Part shown: in pieces, positions 7,538-15,368 of the stretch
How the letters are laid out: each line of letters opens with the position of its first letter
How positions within the stretch are numbered: the stretch's first letter is position 1
Assembly (NCBI GenBank): GCA_023411035.1
Contig: JAEYPE010000083.1
Location: 1-38,946, forward strand
DNA length: 38,946 nucleotides
Direction: 5' to 3'
Source of the DNA: Pseudomonadota bacterium
GTDB taxonomy: Bacteria; Pseudomonadota; Alphaproteobacteria; Azospirillales; Azospirillaceae
Notes under the pieces: model-generated
Told to the model about the DNA's origin: nothing
Seen by the model: the letters and a program-made list of their open reading frames with translations, nothing else
Databases searched by the model: none
Made by a program: the position numbers and the translations under genes

Positions 7538-8551
7538 ATGAACTGGCTTACCAACTACGTCCGCCCCAAGATTCGCGCCCTCTACACCCGCAAGGAGGTG
7601 CCGGACAACCTCTGGCACAAGTGCCCGAGCTGCGAGGCGATGCTGTTCCACCGCGATCTGGAAGAGAATCTGAGCGTCTGCCAGCATTGCGGCTTCCACA
7701 TGCGGCTGGACCCGGTGAAGCGGCTGGCCACGATGTTCGACGAGGGCGAGTACCAGTCGGTCGAGCTGCCGAAGTCGGTGGTCGATCCGCTGAAGTTCCG
7801 CGACCAGAAGCGCTACACCGACCGCCTGAAGGAAGCGCAGGCGAAGACGGGGCGGCATGACGCCATCATCGTCGGCTCCGGCCTGATCGGCGGCCAGCCG
7901 GCGGTCGTGGCGGCTTTCGACTTCGGCTTCATGGGCGGCTCCATGGGCATCGCGGTGGGCGAGGGCATCCTGGCCGCCGCCCGCACCGCCATCGCCCAGA
8001 AGGCGGCGCTGATCGTCGTCCCGGCCTCGGGCGGGGCGCGCATGCAGGAAGGCATCCTGTCGCTGATGCAGATGCCGCGCACCACCATCGCGGTGGAGAT
8101 GGTCAAGGAAGCGGGCCTGCCCTACATCGTGGTACTGACCGACCCGACGACCGGCGGCGTCACGGCCTCCTTCGCCATGATCGGCGACATTCACATCGCC
8201 GAGAAGGGCGCGCAGATCGGCTTCGCCGGCGCCCGCGTGATCGAGAGCACGATCCGCGAGACCCTGCCGGAGGGCTTCCAGCGCTCCGAATATCTTCAGG
8301 AGCACGGCATGGTGGACATGGTGGTCCATCGCCGCGACCTGCGCCCGACCCTGTCGCGCGTCCTGACCCTGCTGATGCAGCCGGTCCTGGCCGAGGCGGC
8401 GGAGCCGCTGCCGGTCCCGCCGGCCGCCCAGCCGGAGGAGCCGCGCAGACAGGCCGAGGCCGCCGACGAGACGCCGCCCCAAGCCGGAGCCGAGAGGGCC
8501 GGCGCCGAGAGGGCCGGCTCCGAGCAGGCCGGCTCCGGGCAGCCGGCCTGA
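7538..8551 (+). CDS. accD: Acetyl-CoA carboxylase carboxyltransferase subunit beta, with extended tail
   Basis: AccD is the zinc-ribbon beta subunit of the carboxyltransferase that, with AccA, makes malonyl-CoA for fatty acid synthesis. The N-terminal Cys4 zinc ribbon is visible (CPSC near residue 28 and CQHC about 19 residues later). The crotonase-type core includes GSMGIAVGEGI, VPASGGARMQEG, TDPTTGGVTASFAM and FAGARVIEST. At 337 residues it is longer than usual. The extra length is a tail of about 40 residues, rich in Ala, Glu, Pro and Gly, encoded partly by 15-base tandem repeats at 8492-8548. ATG 7538 (MNWLTNYVRPKIR) matches family N-termini and follows an AGGAAG ribosome-binding site. 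folC begins 7 bases after the stop. Confidence 0.97.
   Translation: MNWLTNYVRPKIRALYTRKEVPDNLWHKCPSCEAMLFHRDLEENLSVCQHCGFHMRLDPVKRLATMFDEGEYQSVELPKSVVDPLKFRDQKRYTDRLKEAQAKTGRHDAIIVGSGLIGGQPAVVAAFDFGFMGGSMGIAVGEGILAAARTAIAQKAALIVVPASGGARMQEGILSLMQMPRTTIAVEMVKEAGLPYIVVLTDPTTGGVTASFAMIGDIHIAEKGAQIGFAGARVIESTIRETLPEGFQRSEYLQEHGMVDMVVHRRDLRPTLSRVLTLLMQPVLAEAAEPLPVPPAAQPEEPRRQAEAADETPPQAGAERAGAERAGSEQAGSGQPA
8492..8548 (+). repeat. 15-base tandem repeats in the accD 3' end
   Basis: Three imperfect copies of a 15-base unit (GAGAGGGCCGGCGCC, GAGAGGGCCGGCTCC, GAGCAGGCCGGCTCC) start at 8492, 8507 and 8522, followed by a partial fourth. They encode a repeating ERAGA/ERAGS/EQAGS pentapeptide in the AccD tail. 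This looks like slippage-driven expansion of a disordered tail and is likely to vary between strains. Confidence 0.85.
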
Positions 8552-8558
8552 CCCCGCG

Positions 8559-9869
8559 ATGTCGCTCGCCGATCCGGTTCTCGACCGGCTGAAGGGTCTG
8601 CATCCCAAGGTCATCGACCTGTCGCTGGACCGCGTGCACCGGCTGCTCGCCGCGCTGGACCATCCGGAAAGGCGCCTGCCGCCGGTGGTCCATGTGGCGG
8701 GCACCAACGGCAAGGGCTCCACGATCGCCTTCCTGCGGGCGATGCTGGAGGCCGCGGGGCTGCGGGTGCATGTCTACACCTCTCCGCACCTCGTGCGCTT
8801 TCACGAGCGCATCCGGCTGGCCGGGACGCTGATCGACGACGACCGGCTGGCCGCGCTGCTGGAGGAATGCGAGGCCGCCAACGGCGGCGCGCCCATCACC
8901 TTCTTCGAGGTGACGACGGTCGCCGCCCTGCTGGCCTTCGCGCGCGAGCCGGCGGATGTGGTTCTGTTGGAAACCGGGCTGGGCGGACGGCTGGACGCCA
9001 CCAACGTGGTGGAGCGCCCGGCGGTCACCGCGATCACGCGCATCTCCTACGACCACCGGCAGTTCCTGGGCGACACGCTGAAGGCCATCGCGGGCGAGAA
9101 GGCCGGCATCTTCAAGCCGGGCGTCCCCGCCGTGATCTTCCCGCAGCCCGCCGAGGAAGCCGCCCGCACCCTCGCCGCCCGCGCGGAAACGGTGGGTGCG
9201 CCGGTTTACGGCTGGTCGGTCATGCCGACGGACGGCGGTTTCCGCTTCGAAAGCGCCCGTCGCCGCATCGATCTGCCGCTGCCGGGGCTGGCCGGGGCAC
9301 ACCAGATCCTCAACGCCGGGCTGGCGCTGGCTTGCCTGGATCATCTGCCCGTTTCGGTGGCCGGGGCGGTAGACGACGAGGCGGTGCGCCGCGGCCTTGC
9401 CGCCGTGGAGTGGCCCGCCCGCCTGCAACGGCTGACCCGTGGCCCCCTGGCCGAGAGCCTGCCCGCGGGCTGGGAGTTGTGGCTGGACGGCGGCCACAAC
9501 GATTCGGCGGGCGAGGTGCTGGCCGTCCAGGCCGCGCGCTGGGCAGAGGAGGAGCCGGAGCGGCCCCTGCTCCTGGTCTATGGCATGCTCGCCAGCAAGG
9601 AGCCGCGGGAGTTCCTGGGTCCGCTGGCGCCCTTCGTCACCGCCGCCCGCACCGTCGCCATCCCCGGCGAGGAAGCCTCCCTGCCGGCGGAGGACACCGC
9701 CGCGGCCACCCGCGCCTGCGGCATCGCCGACAGCGCCGCCGCCGCGGACGTGGGCAGCGCCCTTCAAGGTTTGAAAGGGCAGAGTTTGAAAGGTGAAACC
9801 GGCCCGGCCCGCGTGCTGATCTGCGGGTCGCTCTATCTGGCGGGCACGGTTCTGGCGGAGAACGGCTGA
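8559..9869 (+). CDS. folC: Bifunctional folylpolyglutamate synthase / dihydrofolate synthase
   Basis: FolC adds L-glutamate to dihydropteroate and then to folate, using ATP, in the cytosol. The 436-residue product has the Mur-ligase-like P-loop HVAGTNGKGST (about residues 46-56), the YTSPHLVRFHERI segment, the GLGGRLDATNVV motif, and the C-terminal domain with WLDGGHNDSAG. It starts with ATG at 8559, 7 bases after accD, and closes the trpB-trpA-accD-folC operon. It ends 25 bases before the convergent stop of the zinc-ribbon gene. Folate chemistry recurs nearby in the pterin genes at 11.8-19 kb. Confidence 0.96.
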   Translation: MSLADPVLDRLKGLHPKVIDLSLDRVHRLLAALDHPERRLPPVVHVAGTNGKGSTIAFLRAMLEAAGLRVHVYTSPHLVRFHERIRLAGTLIDDDRLAALLEECEAANGGAPITFFEVTTVAALLAFAREPADVVLLETGLGGRLDATNVVERPAVTAITRISYDHRQFLGDTLKAIAGEKAGIFKPGVPAVIFPQPAEEAARTLAARAETVGAPVYGWSVMPTDGGFRFESARRRIDLPLPGLAGAHQILNAGLALACLDHLPVSVAGAVDDEAVRRGLAAVEWPARLQRLTRGPLAESLPAGWELWLDGGHNDSAGEVLAVQAARWAEEEPERPLLLVYGMLASKEPREFLGPLAPFVTAARTVAIPGEEASLPAEDTAAATRACGIADSAAAADVGSALQGLKGQSLKGETGPARVLICGSLYLAGTVLAENG

Positions 9870-9894
9870 GATCGCCGGTTGGGCAGGCGGGGCT

Positions 9895-11487
9895 TCAGCA
9901 GCCCTGCTTGCCGTCCAGTTCCAGCATGTTGCGCAGCGCGGCGATGGTCTTTCCGAGCGCGCTCGACTCGTCCTTGGCGGCTTTTTTCGCGGATTCCCTG
10001 GTCTCGGTTCCCTTGTCCTCGCCGGGCTTGGGATTCTCCGGTTCGTCCACCGGAAGCATCTCCACGAGGTCCAGGGGCTCGTCGATGCCGTCCGGTTCCG
10101 GCGTGCGGCGGGGCAGCGGCTTGAAACCGGGCAGCGAGTCCGGTTCCGCCTCCGGGTCGGTGCGGGAGGCTGTCTCGCTTCTCCAGGCGGGAGGGGGCGG
10201 ATCGTCCAGATCGCTTTCCGCCTCGACGAGCGCGCGCAGGGCGCGCAACGCCTCCTCCATGTCCTGCTCCTGGGCGGACTTGGGGATGACGGAGGTGCCT
10301 TCCTCCTCCGTCCCTTCCTCCTCCTCCGCTTCGTCGCGGTCCCGGAAGGCTTCGTCGGTGTCGGCATCCGTGTCGGCATCGGTGTCGATGACCGGCTTCT
10401 GCGACCGGCCGAACAGCGGAGTCACCACGCCGCCTGTCCGGTCGTCGTCCTCGTCGTCCGGAATGCCGCCGCCCAATCTCCCGTTCCCGTCGCCGTCCTC
10501 GTCGCCGTCCTCGTCGCGGTCGGCGGCGGCCTTCTGAACCATGCTGCGCAGGGCGGCGATGGTGCGGTCCAGCGGTTCGCTGTCGGTGGGAGCGGGGTCA
10601 CGTTCCCAGGGCGGCGGGGCCTTGTCCGGGTCGCGGATGGCGAAGGCCAGGATGTCGTCGGTGGACGGTTCCGCATCGTCCACATCGTCCGGATCGTCGC
10701 TTTCCGGATCGTTGCCGGCATCTTCGATCGAGAAGGCCGGTGGCGGTGGGAAGGGGGACGGTGGCGGCTCCTCCGCGCGGGCACCGTCGCCGCGGCCATC
10801 CAATATGCTGCGCAGCGCCGCGATGGTGCGGTCGAAGGAGCGGGAGGGGTCCTCGTCCGGATCGTCCTCCACCGCCGGGCGGCTTACCTGGGTGACGGGA
10901 GTGGGCGGCGGGGCGATGTCCCCGACCCGGTCCGGTTCGTCGTCCGTGCCCTGTTCATCGTCCCAATCCTTGTCGTCGGTGTCCCAATCCCCGGCGCCTT
11001 CGCCGTCATGGCCGGCGAGGTCGGCGAGGGAAACCGGCTCCCACAGCGGACGGCGACCCGATTCGGGTGCGGAACCCGCATCCGCGATCAGGCGTTCAAG
11101 CTCCAACTCCAGTGCGGAGGATTCGGCCCGCGCGGCTGCCGGTGCAGGCTCCGGCACGGGCGGAGGTGCCTCCTCCGGTTCGCCGCGGGTCCGCACCGCG
11201 TCCAGAAGCCCTTGCAGGGCGGCCAGCGGTCCGGCGAAGGACGGCGCTTCCTCCTCGGCGGCCATCGCCGGCATGGGTGTGGCGTAGGGCGGGGGTGCCG
11301 GGCGGCTTTCCGTATCGCGGGAATTGCAGCGCGAGCAGCGGTAATGGGGGGCGATGGACAGGACGGGGTAGTTGGGTCCGAACCGCCGGTTCATATCCGC
11401 GCGCGGCAGCACGCCCTCGTGCCCGCAGGCCCGGCAGCGGACGAGCACATCGACCTCGATGTCGCGCAGGTAAAGCATGCGTGCCAT
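9895..11487 (-). CDS. Acidic, disordered zinc-ribbon protein with repeated TIAALR motifs
   Basis: The 530-residue product begins with a Cys4 zinc ribbon: CRAC near residue 18 and CSRC near residue 51, on a short beta-like domain (MLYLRDIEVDVLVR). The rest is highly acidic, proline-rich and predicted disordered. Spaced along it are near-identical short amphipathic motifs: DRTIAALRSIL, DRTIAALRSMV and the C-terminal GKTIAALRNML, plus weaker EEALRALRALV and PLAALQGLLDAV. Such motifs usually act as docking helices. I know no characterised family with this combination. ATG 11487 was chosen as the first start before the zinc ribbon; ATG 11478 is an alternative. The longer frame reading through the tRNA region was rejected. 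Convergent with folC. Confidence 0.8.
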   Translation of the reverse strand: MARMLYLRDIEVDVLVRCRACGHEGVLPRADMNRRFGPNYPVLSIAPHYRCSRCNSRDTESRPAPPPYATPMPAMAAEEEAPSFAGPLAALQGLLDAVRTRGEPEEAPPPVPEPAPAAARAESSALELELERLIADAGSAPESGRRPLWEPVSLADLAGHDGEGAGDWDTDDKDWDDEQGTDDEPDRVGDIAPPPTPVTQVSRPAVEDDPDEDPSRSFDRTIAALRSILDGRGDGARAEEPPPSPFPPPPAFSIEDAGNDPESDDPDDVDDAEPSTDDILAFAIRDPDKAPPPWERDPAPTDSEPLDRTIAALRSMVQKAAADRDEDGDEDGDGNGRLGGGIPDDEDDDRTGGVVTPLFGRSQKPVIDTDADTDADTDEAFRDRDEAEEEEGTEEEGTSVIPKSAQEQDMEEALRALRALVEAESDLDDPPPPAWRSETASRTDPEAEPDSLPGFKPLPRRTPEPDGIDEPLDLVEMLPVDEPENPKPGEDKGTETRESAKKAAKDESSALGKTIAALRNMLELDGKQGC

Positions 11488-11648
11488 GGGCGCAGTATAC
11501 GCAGCGGCGTTCCCAAGCCCAGCGGATTCGCCCGCCGTTCCGCGCACCGCGCCGCAGCCGGCGGTGACCTTTTCGGTACGCCATCCTCTCACGCCGCCGG
11601 AGACGGATGGTTGGCAATTCGCGGCGGAGCGGCTATGTTCAGCGCCGT

Positions 11649-11725
11649 GGCCCCGTAGCTCATCTGGATAGAGCGACGGTTTCCTAAACCGTAGGCAGCT
11701 GGTTCGAGTCCAGCCGGGGTCACCA
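11649..11725 (+). tRNA. tRNA-Arg, anticodon CCT
   Basis: A complete cloverleaf can be drawn. The acceptor stem is GGCCCCG (11649-11655) with CGGGGTC; the D arm holds AGCTCATCTGGATAGAGC; the anticodon stem ACGGT/ACCGT encloses loop TTCCTAA with anticodon CCT at 11683-11685; the T arm is GCTGG-TTCGAGT-CCAGC; the discriminator is A and CCA is encoded. It decodes AGG. It lies between the zinc-ribbon gene and folM on the plus strand. No integrase or attachment-site duplication is visible next to it. Confidence 0.97.
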
Positions 11726-11788
11726 TGACCTCCTTCCGCGACCGGTTCCGCAGTCCGCCGGTCCCGTATCCGATGGAGGGATTTTCCA

Positions 11789-12517
11789 ATGACCACCCCC
11801 CTGTTGCAGGATGCCGTTCTCGTCACCGGTGCGGGCCGCCGCGTCGGGCTGCATCTGGCCGAGCGGATGATGGCGCTTGGGCATCCCGTCATCGCCCATT
11901 ACCGCACGCCCACCGATGACGTGAAGCGGCTGCGCGCCGCCGGGGCGGTCTGTCTTCAGGCCGATCTGGCCGATCCGGACGGCGGACCCCGGCTGGCCGA
12001 GGCCGTGCGGGCGGTGGCGGAAAGCCTGCGGGCGGTGATCCACAACGCCTCGGCCTTCGAGGTGACGGCGGCGGACACCGCGGACGCGCTGCGGCAGCTG
12101 GACGTCTTTCACGCCGTGCATGTGCGCGCGCCCTTCGCGCTGAACCGCGAACTGGCTCCGCTGCTGGGCGCCGGTTCGGCGCGGCGGGTGGACATCGTCC
12201 ACATCACCGACATCTACGCCGACAACCCCAACCCGGCCTTCGACGCCTATTGCGCCACCAAGGCCGCGCTCCAGAACCTCGCCTTGTCCTTCGCCAAGCG
12301 GCTGGCGCCCAAGGTGAAGGTCAACGTCGTGCAACCGGGGCCGATCCTGTTCAAGGAATGGCATGGCCCCGAAGCGCGGGGGCGGGTGCTGTCAGAGACG
12401 CTGCTCGGCGAGGAGGGCGGGGCGGAGGCCATCGGCATGGCGGTGGAAGCCATCCTCCGGAACCACTATCAGACCGGCGCCGTCGTCGCGGTGGACGGTG
12501 GCCGGCGTCTCGCCTAA
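11789..12517 (+). CDS. folM: FolM/PruA-type dihydromonapterin (pteridine) reductase, SDR family
   Basis: FolM reduces dihydromonapterin to tetrahydromonapterin with NADPH; the Agrobacterium homologue PruA makes the pterin that feeds the PruR signalling pathway. The 242-residue product has the pteridine-reductase variant of the SDR nucleotide motif (VTGAGRRVGLHLAE, TGxxxRxG instead of TGxxxGxG). It also has the IHNASAF segment, the catalytic YCATKAAL (YxxxK), LSFAKRLAPKVKVNVVQPGPILF and a VDGGRRLA ending, all close to my memory of E. coli FolM. ATG 11789 follows GGAGGG. It starts 63 bases after the tRNA. Its last 126 bases overlap the 3' end of the convergent folK-like gene. Family is firm; the signalling role is inferred from the pruR-like gene downstream. 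Confidence 0.88.
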   Translation: MTTPLLQDAVLVTGAGRRVGLHLAERMMALGHPVIAHYRTPTDDVKRLRAAGAVCLQADLADPDGGPRLAEAVRAVAESLRAVIHNASAFEVTAADTADALRQLDVFHAVHVRAPFALNRELAPLLGAGSARRVDIVHITDIYADNPNPAFDAYCATKAALQNLALSFAKRLAPKVKVNVVQPGPILFKEWHGPEARGRVLSETLLGEEGGAEAIGMAVEAILRNHYQTGAVVAVDGGRRLA

Positions 12518-13030
12518 CCGGAGGGGGGAGGTGCCGCGTCCACCCGGCATGGCGGCGGCGCACAGGTCACCCCGCGGCGACGGGGCGGGGCGTCCCGTCA
12601 GCAACGCGGCGATCTCCGCGAAGGGGGCGGCCAGATAGGCGTCCGGGCACAGGGCCGACAGATCATCCGCCGTGGCGGAGCGGCTCACCCGCCCGATCAG
12701 GTCGATGTCGGCGGGCCGGTCGCGCGTCTTGCGGGCGGGGTGCGCGCGGTCGCGGCCCAGAGCCAACTCGATCCTCACGCACAGGTCCTTGCAGCGGTCC
12801 GGCTCCAGCGCGCTCTGCACATAGGCGCAGTAATTGACGAAGGGGTGGGCGCTTGCCATCCCGACCGGCGCCGTGCGGTAGAAGCGGCTGAGCAGGACAC
12901 AGCCGAAAACATCGGCCAGATGGACGGCGATCCGCGCCGCGTTCAGATCCGGTTCCACGTTCGTCCCGATCCCCAGGATGTAGCCGGCCGGAGGCGGAGG
13001 GGCGAAGGGGATCGAAATCAGAGTTTCCAT
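12392..13030 (-). CDS. Divergent HPPK (FolK)-like pterin pyrophosphokinase
   Basis: HPPK transfers pyrophosphate from ATP to 6-hydroxymethyl-dihydropterin. The 212-residue product shows the fold's landmarks: GYILGIGTNVEPDLNAAR at the N-terminus, SRFYRTAPVG, PFVNYCAYVQSAL, an IELALGRDR segment, the metal-binding DxD in ADIDLIG, and YLAAPFAEIAALL. It is clearly divergent from housekeeping FolK, for example with Thr replacing Ser of GxGSN and an altered region before DxD. HPPK homology ends near residue 165. The last 40-50 residues run antisense through the folM 3' end (126-base convergent overlap) and look unlike a real domain. ATG at 13030 is just inside a divergent regulatory region shared with the PruR-like operon. 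A role in making or modifying a signalling pterin is inference. Confidence 0.72.
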   Translation of the reverse strand: METLISIPFAPPPPAGYILGIGTNVEPDLNAARIAVHLADVFGCVLLSRFYRTAPVGMASAHPFVNYCAYVQSALEPDRCKDLCVRIELALGRDRAHPARKTRDRPADIDLIGRVSRSATADDLSALCPDAYLAAPFAEIAALLTGRPAPSPRGDLCAAAMPGGRGTSPLRLGETPATVHRDDGAGLIVVPEDGFHRHADGLRPALLAEQRL

Positions 13031-13262
13031 GGGCGTTCCGTCGATCGGGATGTGCGTGGAGAAGATGTGAAAGGCCGAACACAAACGGTGGCGCCGAACC
13101 ATTGCCGACTGGTTATGGTGAGAGTCAAATATGAACGAATTTCGATACATCTTCCCGTATATGAAAATTGAAGCGTTATTTTTTGCGGAATTTTCGTTGG
13201 ATCGTCCGTAGAAAGCAATCATGATAATGGTTGTGTAGCCGAATTGCAGACGGTTAGCCGAT
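13031..13262. promoter_or_regulatory. AT-rich divergent control region between folK-like gene and pruR operon
   Basis: This 232-base spacer is strikingly AT-rich for the window, as expected for a bidirectional promoter. It contains an inverted repeat AACCA (13097-13101), 8-base spacer, TGGTT (13110-13114), which could be an operator. Runs such as TTATTTTTTGCGGAATTTTCG at 13173-13193 and ATCATGATAATGG near 13219-13231 are A/T tracts close to the start of the plus-strand operon. I cannot assign -35/-10 boxes with confidence. Confidence 0.5.
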
Positions 13263-13772
13263 ATGGTGGATGGAGTTGTGCGTCGTCTTATCGTCCTGGC
13301 GTTGTTTGTACTTGCCGGAACGGCAAGCGCTGGGACGCTTCCGGTGCCGACGGAAAAGCCGATCCTGGTCATCTCCGGCCAGATCGGGGTGACGAACCGG
13401 GACGGTGCGGCGGTGTTCGACCGTCCCATGCTGGAATCGGCCGGAATGGTGTCCATCACCACCGCCACTCCCTGGCACAAGGAGACGGCGACCTTCGAGG
13501 GCGTCCCGCTCGCCCGGTTGATGGCCCTTGTGGAGGCGCGGGGCGAAACGCTGGTCGCGACGGCGCTGAACGACTACACCGGCGAAATTCCCATGGACGA
13601 CGTGCGGAACCGCAAGGTGATCCTGGCGCTGAAGCGGGATGGGGCCTACATGCCGGTCAGCGACAAGGGGCCGCTGTTCATCGTCTATGATTTTGATCAT
13701 GATCCGGAAGCGAACCGGCAGAAATATTACGGACGCTCGGTCTGGCAGGTCGCCCGGCTGACCGTGAAGTGA
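13263..13772 (+). CDS. pruR: PruR-like periplasmic pterin-binding protein (molybdopterin-binding SUOX-type fold)
   Basis: The 169-residue product has a signal peptide (VVRRLIVLALFVLAGTASA, cleavage after ASA). It is followed by a small oxidoreductase molybdopterin-binding-type domain with ILVISGQIG, the WHKETATFEGVPLARLM segment (typically FxGVPLxxLL), LNDYTGEIP, KDGAYMP-like and PLFIVYDFD stretches, and the terminal SVWQVARLTV. There is no cysteine anywhere, so the molybdenum-liganding Cys of true sulfite-oxidase-type enzymes is absent. This fits binding without catalysis, as in Agrobacterium PruR, which binds a tetrahydropterin in the periplasm and controls an inner-membrane partner. The ATG at 13263 is used; a GTG at 13278 would give a more typical signal peptide. 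The stop overlaps the kinase start by 4 bases. Confidence 0.78.
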   Translation: MVDGVVRRLIVLALFVLAGTASAGTLPVPTEKPILVISGQIGVTNRDGAAVFDRPMLESAGMVSITTATPWHKETATFEGVPLARLMALVEARGETLVATALNDYTGEIPMDDVRNRKVILALKRDGAYMPVSDKGPLFIVYDFDHDPEANRQKYYGRSVWQVARLTVK

Positions 13773-15343
13773 GGGTTTCCTCCGTGAGTCCGCCGACCAT
13801 GACCGCGCCGGGAAGGAGCTTGCGGCTGGCCCATCTGCTGGGCTGGGCGTCGAAGGACCGCACCCGCCGCCTGGGGCTCCTGCTGGCGATTCTCACCGGC
13901 GGATTCGGGCTGGCCGCCGCCTATCTGTCGCTGATGGTGGTGAATTACGGCGAGGCGCTGCGGGTGGCCGCCCCCTACAACTTCGCCTGGGCCGCCGGCC
14001 AGACGGTGGGCGAGGTGACGCGGCTGGAACAGCGCATCCTGGCCGGCGCGCTTCAGGGCACCGGCGTCGATGCGGAGGAGGTGCAACTCCGCCTGGACAT
14101 CGTGCGCAACCGCATCGGCGTGCTGGGGCAGGGGCAGGCGTCCCTCTTCATGGACCGCTACCCGCAGCACCGCCGGACGGTGGTCCGGCTGGAGGAGGCG
14201 CTGGACCGCGTCGGCGCCATCCTGGCCGGCCCGCTGCCGCCGGCGGACAAAGCCGTCGCCGCCCTGGCGGTGTTGGAGCCCATCGGCCGCGAGTTGAACG
14301 CCTTCGCCTCCGTCGCCGCCCAGTTCGGCGGAGAGCTGGTGGACGAGGGGCATGACCATCTGCTGTACCTGCACTGGCTGTTCTCCATGCTGGCCGCCGG
14401 TCTGGCGGTCTGCGGCGTGCTGTTCATCTCCGTGCTGCTGATTCAGAACCGGGCGATCCGGCGGGCGCATGACCGGATGGAGGCCATGGCCGGCGCCCTG
14501 CAAACGGCCACCGCCCAGGCGGAGGAGGCCAGCCAGGCCAAGACCCGTTTCCTGGCGACCATGAGCCACGAACTGCGCACGCCGCTGAACGCGATCATCG
14601 GCTTTTCGGAACTGATCCGCGATGACAGCGACATCGGCTCCGGCGCCGCCGGCGAGGCTCCCGGCAACACCAAGCCCGGAGACGCCAAGCTGGAAGACAC
14701 CAAGCTGGAAGACACCAGGCAGGACACCCGCCGGGAACACGCCCAGTATGCGGACTACATCCTGAGCAGCGCCCGGCACATGCTGGGGCTGGTCGTCGAC
14801 ATCCTGACGGTCGCCCAGATGGAAGCGGGCCACGGCAGCCTGAATTTCGATTCGGTGGACCCGCGCAAGGTGGTGGGCACCGCCATCGCCACGGTGCTGG
14901 GCACCCAGGCCGGGCGCGGGCGGACGATCCGGACGGCGGCGGGGGCGGTCTGGCCGGTGCTTCAGGCCGACGAGCGGGCGGTGCGGCAGATGCTGCTGAA
15001 CCTGCTGTCCAACGCCGTGAAGTTCAGCACCGACCCCTCGGCGATCGAGGTGCAGGCGTGGCTGGACCCGCAGGGCGGCTTCGTCATCGCCGTGCAGGAC
15101 CGGGGCATCGGCATGACGCCGGAGCAGATTGAAAAGGCCACCCAGCCGTTCTATCAGGCGGAGGACGGCGCGACCCGCCGTTTCCAGGGGTCCGGGCTGG
15201 GGCTCAGCATCGTGAAAAGTCTGATGGAGGCGCATGGCGGCCACCTGCTGCTGGAAAGTGCGGCGGGGACCGGCCTCCGGGCGTCCCTCCATTTTCCGGC
15301 GGAGCGGGTCGGCGGGACGATGCCGCCAGCCGGGAATAAGTAA
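13769..15343 (+). CDS. Two-transmembrane sensor histidine kinase coupled to the PruR-like protein
   Basis: The 524-residue product has TM1 (about 36-58), a periplasmic helical domain of about 145 residues, TM2 (about 202-226), a short linker without evident HAMP or PAS, HisKA with H267 in ATMSHELRTPLNAI, and HATPase with NLLSNAVKFS, DRGIGM and GSGLGLSIV. An insert of about 35 hydrophilic residues (about 288-325) containing the repeat KLEDTKLEDT separates the two HisKA helices. The gene starts with GTG at 13769, overlapping the pruR stop (GTGA). GTG 13784, preceded by GAGGG, and ATG 13799 are alternatives. Overlap with a periplasmic pterin-binding protein, with folE following, implies the kinase reads the pterin-loaded state of PruR. 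That partnership is inference. No response regulator is in the operon. Confidence 0.9.
   Translation: MRVSSVSPPTMTAPGRSLRLAHLLGWASKDRTRRLGLLLAILTGGFGLAAAYLSLMVVNYGEALRVAAPYNFAWAAGQTVGEVTRLEQRILAGALQGTGVDAEEVQLRLDIVRNRIGVLGQGQASLFMDRYPQHRRTVVRLEEALDRVGAILAGPLPPADKAVAALAVLEPIGRELNAFASVAAQFGGELVDEGHDHLLYLHWLFSMLAAGLAVCGVLFISVLLIQNRAIRRAHDRMEAMAGALQTATAQAEEASQAKTRFLATMSHELRTPLNAIIGFSELIRDDSDIGSGAAGEAPGNTKPGDAKLEDTKLEDTRQDTRREHAQYADYILSSARHMLGLVVDILTVAQMEAGHGSLNFDSVDPRKVVGTAIATVLGTQAGRGRTIRTAAGAVWPVLQADERAVRQMLLNLLSNAVKFSTDPSAIEVQAWLDPQGGFVIAVQDRGIGMTPEQIEKATQPFYQAEDGATRRFQGSGLGLSIVKSLMEAHGGHLLLESAAGTGLRASLHFPAERVGGTMPPAGNK
14690..14721 (+). repeat. 15-base tandem repeat inside the HisKA linker
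   Basis: The unit AAGCTGGAAGACACC occurs twice in tandem, with weaker related sequence on each side, encoding KLEDTKLEDT between the two dimerisation helices. It is an in-frame, length-variable insertion. Confidence 0.75.
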
Positions 15344-15368
15344 GCAAGCAAGGAAGGGATCGGGTTTT

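Noticed and set aside
8160..10379. A 739-codon minus-strand frame across accD and folC
   Set aside because: It is antisense to two recognisable enzymes and has no domain; only its part upstream of folC overlaps the real zinc-ribbon gene, in another frame.
11649..11725. tRNA-Arg as an integration site for a mobile element
   Set aside because: No integrase, no repeated tRNA 3' end and no foreign-looking gene block was found downstream; folM starts 63 bases later.
13769..15343. Possible GGDEF or EAL output partner of the PruR-like protein in this window
   Set aside because: No GGDEF or EAL motif is present in any real gene here; the overlapping partner is a histidine kinase.
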